DNA of 64,000 nt from Hyphomicrobiales bacterium (GTDB lineage Bacteria > Pseudomonadota > Alphaproteobacteria > Rhizobiales > Beijerinckiaceae): assembly GCA_900470775.1 (NCBI GenBank), contig UCBZ01000010.1, positions 1-64,000 on the forward strand. Direction: 5' to 3'. Below, piece after piece: positions 17,169 through 25,633 of the stretch (position 1 is its first letter; each line of letters begins with the position of its first letter). The notes beneath the pieces are model-generated. The model made no database searches. It was not told where the DNA came from and was given only the letters and a program-made list of their open reading frames with translations. The translations under genes were made by a program, and so were the position numbers.

Positions 17169-18524
17169 ATGGACGTGGACATGACCGCGCATGTGATGAT
17201 GGAACGCGCTGCCTTCCCGGCCGGGGCCGCCTACGGGCCGGCCGCGCCGGTGGAGCCTATCACCGCCGACAGCGCACCTGCCGCCCGCGTCGGCCTCGCC
17301 GCCGGGCTGCTGCTGGCGCTGCGCTTCGTCCAGGCGCGCTTCCTCTCGGTCTGGGGACTTCTGGTCGCGGCCGCGCTCTGCCCGGCCCAGGCCTTCGCCG
17401 ATTTCGCGGTATTCTCCGCCTTCGTCAGCTTCGTCTCGATCGCGGCGCTGCTGCGGCTTGAGGCGATCTTCTTCCAGAACAGCAGCCATGAGCGGCTCGG
17501 ACGCGCCTTCCGCCTCGCATTGGCAACCGGCACCGGCTTCCTCGGCCTGGCAGCGCTTGGGGTCGTCGCAGCCGTCGCTGCCGGGCAGGTTGCGCCGGCT
17601 ATCGGAGCCCTGTTCCTGGTCTCGCTCGCCGGCCGCGCGATCCTGCGGCTGGTCTCGGCCGAAGCCATGGCAGAGGGCGATTTCCGGGCCATCGGCAACA
17701 GCAACGTGCTGCAGGCGCTGGTCCAGCCGGCGATGATGCTGCTGTTGATCTGGACGCTGGGCGCAACCTCGCTGTCGCTTTTCGCAGCCGACGCGATCGG
17801 CCATGCCGTGACCGCCGGCTACATGCTCTGGCGCCGGCGGTCCGCGCTAACGGCTCTGGTGGCGCCGGCCTTGTGGTCGCTTCACGAATTGGTCACCTCG
17901 ACCCATCGCTGGCGCGCTGCTCCGCGCCTGCTCTTGCCCTCCGCACTCCTGTCCTATGGCTTTACGGTCGTCCCGCTGATGGCCCTGCCCTATGGCAGCA
18001 ATCCGCTGCTGGCCGCCCATGTCGCGCTCTCGATGCGCCTGCTCGAGGTGCCCACCCAGATGTTCGCCGCGGTCTCGGTGCCGCTCGTGCTAAACAGCCT
18101 GCGCACGCAATCGGGCGCCGGCCGGCAGGGCTGGGTTCGCGTCCTCACGCTCTGGCTCCTGGCAGGAGCCGCCGCGCTGTTTGCCGCGATCGCGGTTGTT
18201 GCCATGACAGCCGATTCGCTGCTCGACGCCACGCAATGGGCCGGCATCGGCGAGATCGTCGCGATCATGGCGCTGTTCTATGGCGGCATCGCGCTGGTCA
18301 CGCCCCTGCACGAGATCACCTCGCTGTCGCGCCATCCGCGCCGCCAGGTCGCGACCAATGCGGTCGCCCTGCTGGCGGCAGTGCTCGCCATGCTTTGGTT
18401 CGAGACGCTGTCGCTGCCGCTGCTCTGCGTCATCGGCTTCGTCTCGCTCGCCCGCATGCTGGCGCTGATCCAGTTCGCTTGGACACGGCTGGGCACTGAC
18501 GCAGTCCCTGCTCGCTCCGCTTGA
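17169..18524 (+). CDS. Oligosaccharide flippase-like polytopic membrane protein
   Basis: 451 residues from the ATG at 17169; a TTG at 17073 would add 32 residues and cannot be excluded. There are about ten to twelve hydrophobic segments; the layout (paired helices, LRFVQARFLSVWGLLVAAAL near the start, basic loops such as LWRRRSAL and LSRHPRRQ) resembles Wzx/MATE-type exporters of lipid-linked sugars. No glycosyltransferases flank it, so its substrate is unknown. A CtrA-like box upstream suggests cell-cycle control of an envelope or surface polysaccharide function (inference). Confidence 0.65.
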   Translation: MDVDMTAHVMMERAAFPAGAAYGPAAPVEPITADSAPAARVGLAAGLLLALRFVQARFLSVWGLLVAAALCPAQAFADFAVFSAFVSFVSIAALLRLEAIFFQNSSHERLGRAFRLALATGTGFLGLAALGVVAAVAAGQVAPAIGALFLVSLAGRAILRLVSAEAMAEGDFRAIGNSNVLQALVQPAMMLLLIWTLGATSLSLFAADAIGHAVTAGYMLWRRRSALTALVAPALWSLHELVTSTHRWRAAPRLLLPSALLSYGFTVVPLMALPYGSNPLLAAHVALSMRLLEVPTQMFAAVSVPLVLNSLRTQSGAGRQGWVRVLTLWLLAGAAALFAAIAVVAMTADSLLDATQWAGIGEIVAIMALFYGGIALVTPLHEITSLSRHPRRQVATNAVALLAAVLAMLWFETLSLPLLCVIGFVSLARMLALIQFAWTRLGTDAVPARSA

Positions 18525-18538
18525 GCTGAAACGCTCGC

Positions 18539-19261
18539 CTACTCCCGGCGGATCAGCCGGTCGGCCAGCAGCGACGAGAAGAACCCCGGCCTGAAGCTGC
18601 TCTCTAGCCGTTGCGGATCATAGATATCCCGCGCCCAGTCGAGGAAGGCGATACCCTTGGCCTCGCCCTCGACGCGATAGGCGTCGAAGAAGGCGTCGAG
18701 GATACCGGTCTTGGCGAAGCGGAAATGGCCATAGCGCAGCGCCAATTGCCGCATGGCCTCGTCGAGCGGCCGCCCCTCATGGATCAGCAGATAGAGCGCC
18801 GAGAAGAAGCCGGCCCGATCAGCGCCCGACTTGCAGTGGACCAGCGCCGGCTCCTTCAGCGTCGCGAAAAAGTCTCCGGCGCCGAGGATGGTCTCGCGCT
18901 CGGGCGCGCCACGCGAGCGCAGCACGAAATCGACCAGCGCGATGCCGTGCCGCTCGCAGGCCTCGCGCTGCAGCGGCCAGGAGCCGTGCTCGCGCCCGCC
19001 GCGCAGATTGACGATGGTCTTGACGCCCTGGCTGGCGAACCAGGCGATCTGCCCCGGCGCCGGCTGCGCCGCCCGCCACAGCCGCGGCGTGACCCTGTGC
19101 GCGTTGAGATAGGCCAGCCGGAAGATGCCGTGGTCGACCAGCAGCATGTTCGCCCAGGCGCGCAGGCGCTGGCCGCGACCTTCGATTGGCCGGTCCCAGC
19201 GCGCGATGCGGGCCATGCGCCGCGCATAGCGGTCCTCGTCAGGGCGCAGGCGGTTCAGCAC
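18539..19261 (-). CDS. Tyrosine / dual-specificity protein phosphatase family protein
   Basis: 240 residues. The phosphatase loop is HCKSGADRAG, with nucleophile Cys143 and Arg149 (CX5R), and ALVHC before it. The upstream part with GVKTIVNLRGG is typical of bacterial tyrosine/dual-specificity phosphatases; the general acid is probably Asp130 or nearby. It may dephosphorylate proteins or inositol phosphates in the cytoplasm; no signal peptide is seen. It converges on the flippase-like gene (14 bases between stops) and diverges from pyrophosphatase. Confidence 0.88.
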   Translation of the reverse strand: MLNRLRPDEDRYARRMARIARWDRPIEGRGQRLRAWANMLLVDHGIFRLAYLNAHRVTPRLWRAAQPAPGQIAWFASQGVKTIVNLRGGREHGSWPLQREACERHGIALVDFVLRSRGAPERETILGAGDFFATLKEPALVHCKSGADRAGFFSALYLLIHEGRPLDEAMRQLALRYGHFRFAKTGILDAFFDAYRVEGEAKGIAFLDWARDIYDPQRLESSFRPGFFSSLLADRLIRRE

Positions 19262-19444
19262 GGGCGGCCCCCGCGTGGCGCAAGGCTGGCGCGGCTCGAA
19301 TGAGATGTCATGCCGCGCCCGATACCAGCGTGGCGGGGCCAGCGCAAATCGGCGGGGTTTACCCTGGTGCTAATGTCGGGCTTGGAGTTTGCCACGCAAA
19401 CCCGCATAAGACGCCCGTTTCCAATCCTGACAGGTTTACAAGAC

Positions 19445-19981
19445 ATGCGCCTCGACGCCATCTCCATCGGCAAGAATCCCCCCGACGAAGTCAATGTGGT
19501 CATCGAGGTCGCGATCGGCGGCGAGCCGATCAAGTACGAGATGGACAAGGAGGCCGGCACGCTCTTCGTCGATCGCTTCCTCTATACGCCGATGCGCTAT
19601 CCCGGAAACTACGGCTTCATTCCGCACACGCTCTCCGAGGACGGCGACCCTTGCGACGTGCTGGTCGCCAACACGCGCCCACTGATTCCGGGCTCCTACA
19701 TCGCCGTCCGCCCGATCGGCGTGATGATGATGGAGGATGAGGGCGGCGGCGACGAGAAGATCATCGCTGTGCCGGTCCCCAAGCTGACCAAGCGCTACGA
19801 GAACGTGCACAACTACACCGACCTGCCGAAGATCACGCTCGACCAGATCCAGCACTTCTTCGAGCACTACAAGGATCTCGAGCCCGGCAAATGGGTCAAG
19901 CTGGCTGGCTGGGGCGACGCCACCAAGGCCAAGCAGCTCATCGTCGAGGCGATGGACCGGGCCAAGGCCGCGAAGAAATAG
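19445..19981 (+). CDS. ppa: Inorganic diphosphatase
   Basis: 178 residues, the usual length of soluble bacterial family I pyrophosphatase. The metal-binding signature DGDPCDVLV is present, with [20 protein letters not shown] before it and [22 protein letters not shown] (split around the helix) near the C-terminus. It hydrolyses pyrophosphate to phosphate in the cytosol, driving biosynthetic reactions. The ATG at 19445 matches the family N-terminus ([13 protein letters not shown]). Confidence 0.96.
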   Translation: MRLDAISIGKNPPDEVNVVIEVAIGGEPIKYEMDKEAGTLFVDRFLYTPMRYPGNYGFIPHTLSEDGDPCDVLVANTRPLIPGSYIAVRPIGVMMMEDEGGGDEKIIAVPVPKLTKRYENVHNYTDLPKITLDQIQHFFEHYKDLEPGKWVKLAGWGDATKAKQLIVEAMDRAKAAKK

Positions 19982-19989
19982 GATCGCCC

Positions 19990-20280
19990 GTGCCCTATTT
20001 CGCTCTTGCCGGACATGCGACAGCGGGCGATGTCGAAGGCAAGCAGGCCGGGCTGCGATACCCTGTCGTCGCAATGATCGAGGCCTCGGACCTCGAAAAT
20101 GCCGGCGAGCGGGCATATGCGTTGCTCGTTGAATCGGGGTGGGAAAGTCTATATGTCCAAAGAGGGAAAGAGCTCAATCTCGACGCTGACCATTCCCAGC
20201 ATGAGTTCTCGGCCCAACTGGATCAGGTAGTCGAAACCGGCTCAAGTTTCCTGATTTATACCGATCCGATTTTGGACTGA
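19990..20280 (+). CDS. Hypothetical protein (96 residues)
   Basis: I do not recognise a family. The GTG start at 19990 follows AGGA with 6-base spacing and lies 8 bases after the ppa stop. The protein is acidic, without signal peptide or membrane segment, and ends SGSSFLIYTDPILD-like (exactly TGSSFLIYTDPILD). Its codon use looks less GC-biased than ppa, which hints at a lineage-specific gene. The mixed alpha/beta pattern (ARYPVV-type strand, helical AGERAYALLVESGW) suggests a small soluble domain. Confidence 0.6.
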   Translation: MPYFALAGHATAGDVEGKQAGLRYPVVAMIEASDLENAGERAYALLVESGWESLYVQRGKELNLDADHSQHEFSAQLDQVVETGSSFLIYTDPILD

Positions 20281-20301
20281 AAATCGCGGCGGCCGACTGC
20301 C

Positions 20302-21177
20302 TCAAGCCCCGATCGCCTCGCCCAGCGCCACCACGCGCTTGGCCATCTCGGCATGCATCAGCTCGACCATGCGCCCGCCGAGCTGGATCGTACCCTTGCC
20401 CTGGTTCTGCGGCTCCTCGAAGGCGGCGATGATCGCCCGTGCCTGGGCGAGCTCCGCCTCGTCAGGCGCGAAGATCGCATTCGCGGGCGCAACCTGGCCC
20501 GGATGGATCAGCGTCTTGCCGTCGAAGCCGAGATCGCGGCCCTGCTCGCATTCGGCCCGGAAGCCGCCCTCGTCCTTCAGGTCGTTGTAGACGCCGTCGA
20601 GGATGTCGATGCCATAGGCCCGCGCCGCCAGGATGGCGCTGGTGAGCCAGGGCAGCATCGGCGCGCGGCCGGGCACGAAGCGGGCGCGGGTCTCCTTGGC
20701 AAGGTCGTTGGTGCCCATCACGAAGCAGGCCAGCCGCGCCCGCGGGTCCTGCGCGGCGCGCGCGATCTTCTCGATGTCGAGGATGGCGAGCGGCGTCTCG
20801 ATCATCGCCCAGACCCGCAAATTCGGCTCGGCCCAGAGCCCGTTCAACTGCGCGCCGATCTGGTGCAGCGTCTCCGGCGCCGAGACCTTGGGGATCAGGA
20901 TCGCATCCGGCTTCGCCTCCACGGCCGCTGCCAGATCATCCCCGAACCAGGGCGTGCCGACGCCGTTGGTGCGGATGACGATTTCGCGCCGGCCATAGCC
21001 GCCGGCCTTGACGGCCGCGCAGACCTGATCGCGCGCCGAGGCCTTCGCCTCGGGCGCGACCGCATCCTCGAGATCGAGGATCAGCGCATCGGCGGCGATG
21101 TCGCGCGCCTTTTCCAGAGCGCGGGCGTTCGAGCCCGGCATGTAGAGCACGCTACGGCGCGGTCGGATCGTTGGCAT
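20302..21177 (-). CDS. HpcH/HpaI aldolase / citrate lyase family CoA-ester lyase
   Basis: 291 residues. It begins with RSVLYMPGSNARALEKA, then ALILDLEDAVAP (metal and phosphate contacts), IRTNG, WAMIETPLAIL, FVMGTNDL and GFDGKTLIHPGQ, the CitE-like CoA-ester lyase pattern. Members cleave malyl-, citramalyl- or methylmalyl-CoA or hydrolyse malyl-CoA. Because meaA of the ethylmalonyl-CoA pathway is also in this window, a malyl-CoA lyase or thioesterase role is attractive, but this is inference. The start at 21177 follows AGGAGA. Confidence 0.88.
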   Translation of the reverse strand: MPTIRPRRSVLYMPGSNARALEKARDIAADALILDLEDAVAPEAKASARDQVCAAVKAGGYGRREIVIRTNGVGTPWFGDDLAAAVEAKPDAILIPKVSAPETLHQIGAQLNGLWAEPNLRVWAMIETPLAILDIEKIARAAQDPRARLACFVMGTNDLAKETRARFVPGRAPMLPWLTSAILAARAYGIDILDGVYNDLKDEGGFRAECEQGRDLGFDGKTLIHPGQVAPANAIFAPDEAELAQARAIIAAFEEPQNQGKGTIQLGGRMVELMHAEMAKRVVALGEAIGA

Positions 21178-21292
21178 GGGTCTCTCCTGACGCCAATGGT
21201 CACGCTCGGTGGCCAGGCTCCGTTGCACTGCACACTAGACGCAACGCACATGCAACGTCAGTGCTGCGAAAGGCGAATGAAGGAGCGCAGGC

Positions 21293-23029
21293 ATGGCCTG
21301 GATCGCGGGCGTCGATGGCTGCAAGGCAGGCTGGATCGCAGCTTTCGCCGATCCCGATTTTCGAAGCGACCCCGTCATCGCGTGCTTCGCCAATTTCGAA
21401 GACATCCTGAACAGCCAGTTTGCTCCGCTGATCGTGGCGGTTGACATGCCTATAGGACTTCCCGACCGCATCCTCGGTAACGGGCGGGGTCCGGAGCAGG
21501 CGGCACGTGCGGTGCTAGGTCCGCGCAGGAATTCCGTCTTCAGCATGCCATCGCGGGGAGCGGTTTATGCCGTCGATCGGCCAGTCGTCGGCATGGCCGA
21601 TATAACGGCCTCCCATGCCCGAGCTGGTGCGGTTGCACGCAACGAAAGCGAAGGCGGGCGCAGCTTCAGCCGCCAAACCTTCATGATCCTGCCCAAAATT
21701 CGCGAAATTGACCGACTGCTGATCGGCTATCCGGCGCTGGCCAAGCGCGTCAAGGAGGTTCATCCCGAGGTTGCATTCTGGTCGATGAACAGCGGCCAGC
21801 CGCTGCGCTTCGCTAAAACGGTCCCGGAGGGGCAGGCCGAGCGCATCGCGCTATTGAGGACGGAAGGACTGTCGGACGCAGTGCTTTCGAGCCAATCTCC
21901 CAAGGGAGCCGGCCGTGATGACCTGCTTGATGCGCTGGCCGGCCTGGTCGTCGCCAAGCACATGCTGGCCGGGCGCGGCCGCGCCTTCCCGAGCGACATC
22001 AGACAGGATAGGCACGGCCTCGAAATCGCGATCTGGACCTATTGGCCCGACCGCCCGCCTTCACAGGACACCGCCATGACCGACCGTCCCGTCCCCCATG
22101 CCATGATCGAGGCCGCGGCTCAGCGCATCGCCGGCCACGCCCGCATCACGCCCGTCATGCGGCTGGGGACAGGCGCCTTCGGTTCGAATGCCGATCTCTC
22201 GCTGAAGCTCGAATGCCTGCAGCATGCCGGCTCCTTCAAGACGCGTGGCGCCTTCAACAACCTGCTCTCGCTCGACGTGCCCCAAGCCGGCGTCGCAGCG
22301 GCATCCGGCGGCAATCACGGCGCGGCTGTCGCCTTCGCCGCGCGCTCGCGTGGCGTCAAGGCGACGATCTTCGTCCCCGAGATTTCGCCTGCCGCCAAGA
22401 TCGAGGCGATCCGTCGCTTCGGAGCCGAGGTCGTGATCGGCGGCGCCCAGTATGACGACGCGCAGGCCGCCTGCGACCGCTTCGTCGGCGAGACCGGCGC
22501 GCTCAAGATCCACCCCTTCGCGGCGAAGGAAACCATCGCCGGCCAGGGCACGCTCGGCCGCGAATGGCAGGCGCAGGAGCCCGATCTCGACACCGTCCTG
22601 GTCGCGGTCGGCGGCGGCGGACTGATCTCCGGCATCGCCGCCTGGTTCGCCGGCAACAAGGTCAAGGTCGTCGGCGTCGAGCCGGAGGGCTCCCGCGCCT
22701 TGCAGGCGGCCCTGGAGGCGAAGGGGCCCACCGAAGTCAAGGTCGCCTCCGTCGCGGCCGACTCGCTCGGCGCCCGCAATGTTGGCCCGCTCGTCTACGA
22801 GGTCTGCAAGGACACCGTCGACCATGTCGTGCTCGTCCCCGACACCGCGATCACCCAGGCGCAGGTCACGCTCTGGCGCGATTTCAGACTGGCCGTGGAG
22901 CCCGGCGGAGCGGCTGCGCTCGGCGCCCTGCTCTGCGGCGCCTACAAGCCCGCAGCCGGAGAGCGGCTCGGTGTGCTGGTCTGCGGTGCGAATATCGACC
23001 TGACCAAACTCGCCACCCTGGTGGGTTGA
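21293..23029 (+). CDS. DUF429 domain fused in frame to a threonine/serine dehydratase
   Basis: A single open frame of 578 codons. Residues 1 to about 250 are a DUF429 protein (MAWIAGVDGCKAGWIAAF, VDMPIGLP, KEVHPEVAF, DDLLDALAGL), a predicted RNase H-like nuclease family. Residues 262-578 are a complete fold-type II PLP enzyme: SFKTRGAF with the PLP Lys at 316, ASGGNHG, and VGGGGLISGI binding the cofactor phosphate; it would deaminate threonine or serine to the 2-oxoacid. Only about a dozen residues link the two domains, and an ATG with AGGA upstream begins the second (22076), so the dehydratase may also be made alone. Fusion, stop-loss or sequencing error are all possible. Confidence 0.7.
   Translation: MAWIAGVDGCKAGWIAAFADPDFRSDPVIACFANFEDILNSQFAPLIVAVDMPIGLPDRILGNGRGPEQAARAVLGPRRNSVFSMPSRGAVYAVDRPVVGMADITASHARAGAVARNESEGGRSFSRQTFMILPKIREIDRLLIGYPALAKRVKEVHPEVAFWSMNSGQPLRFAKTVPEGQAERIALLRTEGLSDAVLSSQSPKGAGRDDLLDALAGLVVAKHMLAGRGRAFPSDIRQDRHGLEIAIWTYWPDRPPSQDTAMTDRPVPHAMIEAAAQRIAGHARITPVMRLGTGAFGSNADLSLKLECLQHAGSFKTRGAFNNLLSLDVPQAGVAAASGGNHGAAVAFAARSRGVKATIFVPEISPAAKIEAIRRFGAEVVIGGAQYDDAQAACDRFVGETGALKIHPFAAKETIAGQGTLGREWQAQEPDLDTVLVAVGGGGLISGIAAWFAGNKVKVVGVEPEGSRALQAALEAKGPTEVKVASVAADSLGARNVGPLVYEVCKDTVDHVVLVPDTAITQAQVTLWRDFRLAVEPGGAAALGALLCGAYKPAAGERLGVLVCGANIDLTKLATLVG
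22065..22078 (+). promoter_or_regulatory. Internal ribosome binding site and start for the dehydratase
   Basis: AGGA at 22065-22068, 7 bases before the ATG at 22076, is positioned as a normal start. The product MTDRPVPHAMIEAAAQ onward has the usual length (317 residues) of stand-alone threonine/serine dehydratases. This supports two separate products from the continuous frame. Confidence 0.5.
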
Positions 23030-23137
23030 GGCAGGGCCCCGTCCGACAGCAGCGAGCGACCAGGCAAAAGCAGTTGTGAACGGCCCCGGTCATTGGCTTG
23101 CCACCCCGGGGCGGGCATGCGTTAGGCTTGGGCCGTC

Positions 23138-23830
23138 ATGTCAGCACGCCCGGTCAATGATACGCTGAGGGTCATCAGGACAATCCTCGCTCCGCTTGAG
23201 GAGCGCCGGATTCTTGAGATCGGCTGCGGGCGCGGCGCCCTGCTCAACGCCTTGGCCGAACTGGGCGCCAAGGTCGCAGGGATCGACCCGGATCCGGCCG
23301 CGCTGATGGAAGCGCGCAAGACGGCGCCGACCGCCATCCTGCGCCAGGCCGTGGCCGAAAACCTGCCTTTCGTCGATGCGGCCATGCACGCGGCGATCTG
23401 CGTCAACAGCCTGCACCATGTCTCACCGTCCGCCATGGCAGGCGCACTCGCCGAGGCGGCGCGCGTCGTCGAACCGGGCGGCGACGTCATCGTCGTCGAG
23501 CCGCTGCCGACAGGCACCTTCTTCGAGTCGATGCGTCCGATCGAGGACGAGACGCAGATCCGCCTGGCGGCGCAGGAGGCGATCGCCGGTGCCCTACGCG
23601 ACGGCCCCCTGCTCTTGGTCGCCAGCGGCGAATACGACCGGGTCGAGACCTTCCCAACCGTGTCGGACTTCATCGACCGCGTCGTGGCGGTCGATCCCTC
23701 GCGCAAGGACAGGGCGCTGGAAGAGCGCGAGAAGGTCATGAAGCGCTTCTACATCCTCGCCGAATATGTGAAGGGCGGTTATCTGCTACGCCAGCCGCTG
23801 CGCCTGCACCATCTCAAGCGGCCGGAATAG
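23138..23830 (+). CDS. Class I SAM-dependent methyltransferase
   Basis: 230 residues. Motif I is EIGCGRGALL (27-36), the acidic end of strand 2 is GIDPDP, and the post-motif region AICVNSLHHVSP resembles the methyltransferase-11 group acting on small molecules or lipids/quinones. LPFVDAAMHA is the usual segment before the acceptor loop. The substrate is unknown. It stands alone, 108 bases after the dehydratase and converging on the Tat-exported protein gene. Confidence 0.85.
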   Translation: MSARPVNDTLRVIRTILAPLEERRILEIGCGRGALLNALAELGAKVAGIDPDPAALMEARKTAPTAILRQAVAENLPFVDAAMHAAICVNSLHHVSPSAMAGALAEAARVVEPGGDVIVVEPLPTGTFFESMRPIEDETQIRLAAQEAIAGALRDGPLLLVASGEYDRVETFPTVSDFIDRVVAVDPSRKDRALEEREKVMKRFYILAEYVKGGYLLRQPLRLHHLKRPE

Positions 23831-23904
23831 CCGGACGCGACAACCCCGGGGCGATTTTCACAGCTTCGCTCAAGTCGGCCGCCATCCGGCTACGGGCATG
23901 GCGG

Positions 23905-24801
23905 CTAGCCCCACTTCATCTCGCCGGTCGCAACCTTGGAACCGATGTCGAGCGCGACGCCCATGCCCAGATTGGGGAAGCGCGCCAGCAGCGCGGCCTT
24001 GAGCGCGGCCGAGTCCTTGGCCTTGACCAGCTCTTCCTCGAAGGCCGCGAGATAGGCCTTGGTGTATGCCACTCCCGAGAGATCCGTCGGGACGTTCGGC
24101 GCCATATGGCCGGCCACGACAATCGACGGCTTGCGCGCCGCGATGGCGTCGAGCGTCGCGACCCAGGCGGTACGCTGCTCCTTGGTCGGCGTGTCGGCGG
24201 TCCAGACATGGACGCCCGCGAAGATCATCACACCGCCGAACACCGCGTTCAGCGACGGCACGAACAGATAGCGCCGGTTGGGAAGCCCTTCGGCCGGCAC
24301 GATCTCGATGGTCTCGCCATCGACGGTCAGCGTCTTGCCGTCGAACGCCTCGGGCATGACGATGTCAGCCAGCGCCTGCGGACCGTTTTCCTTGAGCTGA
24401 GGCCCCCAGACGGCGAGCTTCTTGTCGACGCTGCCCTTGATCGCGGCCACGGTCTCGGAGGCGGCGATAACCCGTGCGTCGGGGAAGGCGTCCCGGATCA
24501 GCTTGAGGCTGAAGTAATAGTCCGGGTCGGACTGGCTGATATAGATCGTGCGGAGCGTCTTGCCCGTCGCCTTGATCGCCTCGACGACCGCGCGGCCGTC
24601 GGGATAGGTGAAGCCGCCATCGATCAGCAGGGCCTCCGAGGCGCCGGTGATGAGCACCGGGGCGCGATAGAAGCCCTTCTCCCCGGCAGGCAGATGCTTC
24701 CAGGACAGGCCTGTGGCCGCATGGCCGAGCCCTGCGGGCGCAAACACGGCGGCAGCGCCGCCGGCGAGGGTCGCTTTCATGATGGCTCTCCTTGTGATCA
24801 C
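23905..24801 (-). CDS. Tat-exported metallo-beta-lactamase fold protein with a degenerate metal site
   Basis: 298 residues. The N-terminus MITRRAIMKATLAGGAAAVF is a twin-arginine signal (RR at 4-5, hydrophobic stretch, cleavage near GHA-A), so the protein should be exported folded. The core has ALLIDGGF and AGHMAPN as in MBL-fold hydrolases, but the HxHxDH segment is replaced by ISQSDPDYYFS, losing its histidines while keeping the Asp residues. Metal-dependent catalysis is therefore doubtful or altered. A GTG at 24801 with AGGAG is chosen because it includes the Tat motif; an ATG at 24780 with AAGGAG would remove it. A DsbA-family gene precedes it. Confidence 0.75.
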   Translation of the reverse strand: MITRRAIMKATLAGGAAAVFAPAGLGHAATGLSWKHLPAGEKGFYRAPVLITGASEALLIDGGFTYPDGRAVVEAIKATGKTLRTIYISQSDPDYYFSLKLIRDAFPDARVIAASETVAAIKGSVDKKLAVWGPQLKENGPQALADIVMPEAFDGKTLTVDGETIEIVPAEGLPNRRYLFVPSLNAVFGGVMIFAGVHVWTADTPTKEQRTAWVATLDAIAARKPSIVVAGHMAPNVPTDLSGVAYTKAYLAAFEEELVKAKDSAALKAALLARFPNLGMGVALDIGSKVATGEMKWG

Positions 24802-24874
24802 GATCGTCTCCTGGTGTTGGTCTGCAAAATGCGAAAGTCAGGCGAAACGGCTGGACGGGGGCGGGCGCCCGACC

Positions 24875-25519
24875 TCAAGCGGCCTTCAATCTCGTGACGA
24901 GGGAATCCAGGCTGCCGAACAAAGCGCTCGCGGGCAGCATGTAGGGGGTGTCCCCGGCTCCCACGATCAGGGCGGGGACGCCGCTGGCGCCGAACCGGTG
25001 CATCTCGACGCGTGCGGCCTCGAGCCGTGACCGGTAGGCGGCGATCAGGCCCTCGTCTGGGTGTGCCAGGCGATCGGCGCTGTCCGACAGGTTCAGGCTG
25101 CTCAGAACCTGCGCGAGAACGGCGATGTCGGTGTTGTCGCGCCCCTCGACATAACGGGCGCTCTGAATGGCCTTGAGTGCTTCGAACTCCCGGGTCGGGG
25201 CGTCGAGGGCGACAGCCGTGAGCGCAAGCGTTGCTGGACCGGAATCAAAGAAGCGCGAATGGTCGCCGAGGATGTTCCGACGATAGGCGTCGCTGAAGAC
25301 CTGGCCGGTCTGGCGGGCGATCCGCTGATCGTTCGTCCAGGCGAAGGCGGCAAAGCCATCATCCATCGGGCGGGCGCCGGCGCCGGCGAAAAGGCCGGTA
25401 GCGACGAGCGCGACCGCCAGATCCGGCCGGGCAACGAGGCCTTCGAGCATCGGGGAGGCGCCGTAGCACCAGCCGCAGAGCGGATCGTGGAGATAGATGA
25501 GGCGTATCTTGCCGGCCAT
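24875..25519 (-). CDS. DsbA family protein (CGWC thioredoxin fold)
   Basis: 214 residues. The active-site CGWC is at 15-18 in HDPLCGWCYG, the cis-Pro is probably in SGVPALIVG, and the middle is a helical insertion (FrnE/2-hydroxychromene isomerase-like). No signal peptide is visible, so it is likely cytoplasmic. The start at 25519 follows AAGGAG with 6-base spacing. It is followed 73 bases later by the Tat-exported MBL-fold gene on the same strand and diverges from a LysR regulator, suggesting a small redox-related module. Confidence 0.88.
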   Translation of the reverse strand: MAGKIRLIYLHDPLCGWCYGASPMLEGLVARPDLAVALVATGLFAGAGARPMDDGFAAFAWTNDQRIARQTGQVFSDAYRRNILGDHSRFFDSGPATLALTAVALDAPTREFEALKAIQSARYVEGRDNTDIAVLAQVLSSLNLSDSADRLAHPDEGLIAAYRSRLEAARVEMHRFGASGVPALIVGAGDTPYMLPASALFGSLDSLVTRLKAA

Positions 25520-25555
25520 GTGGGTCTCCTTGACAGACATATGGCATGAGGCGAG

Positions 25556-25571
25556 CGATCGTTTAAGATCG
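25556..25571. promoter_or_regulatory. Candidate LysR operator
   Basis: CGATC (25556-25560) and GATCG (25567-25571) form an inverted repeat with a 6-base AT-rich spacer between the DsbA-family gene and the divergent LysR gene. The position suits a LysR-type site, but the T-N11-A core is not clear-cut. Confidence 0.3.
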
Positions 25572-25633
25572 ACAAAACGGACAGACTGTATGTAAATAGC
25601 TGACAATCTAATCCGCCAGCCTTGGCTTTGATG

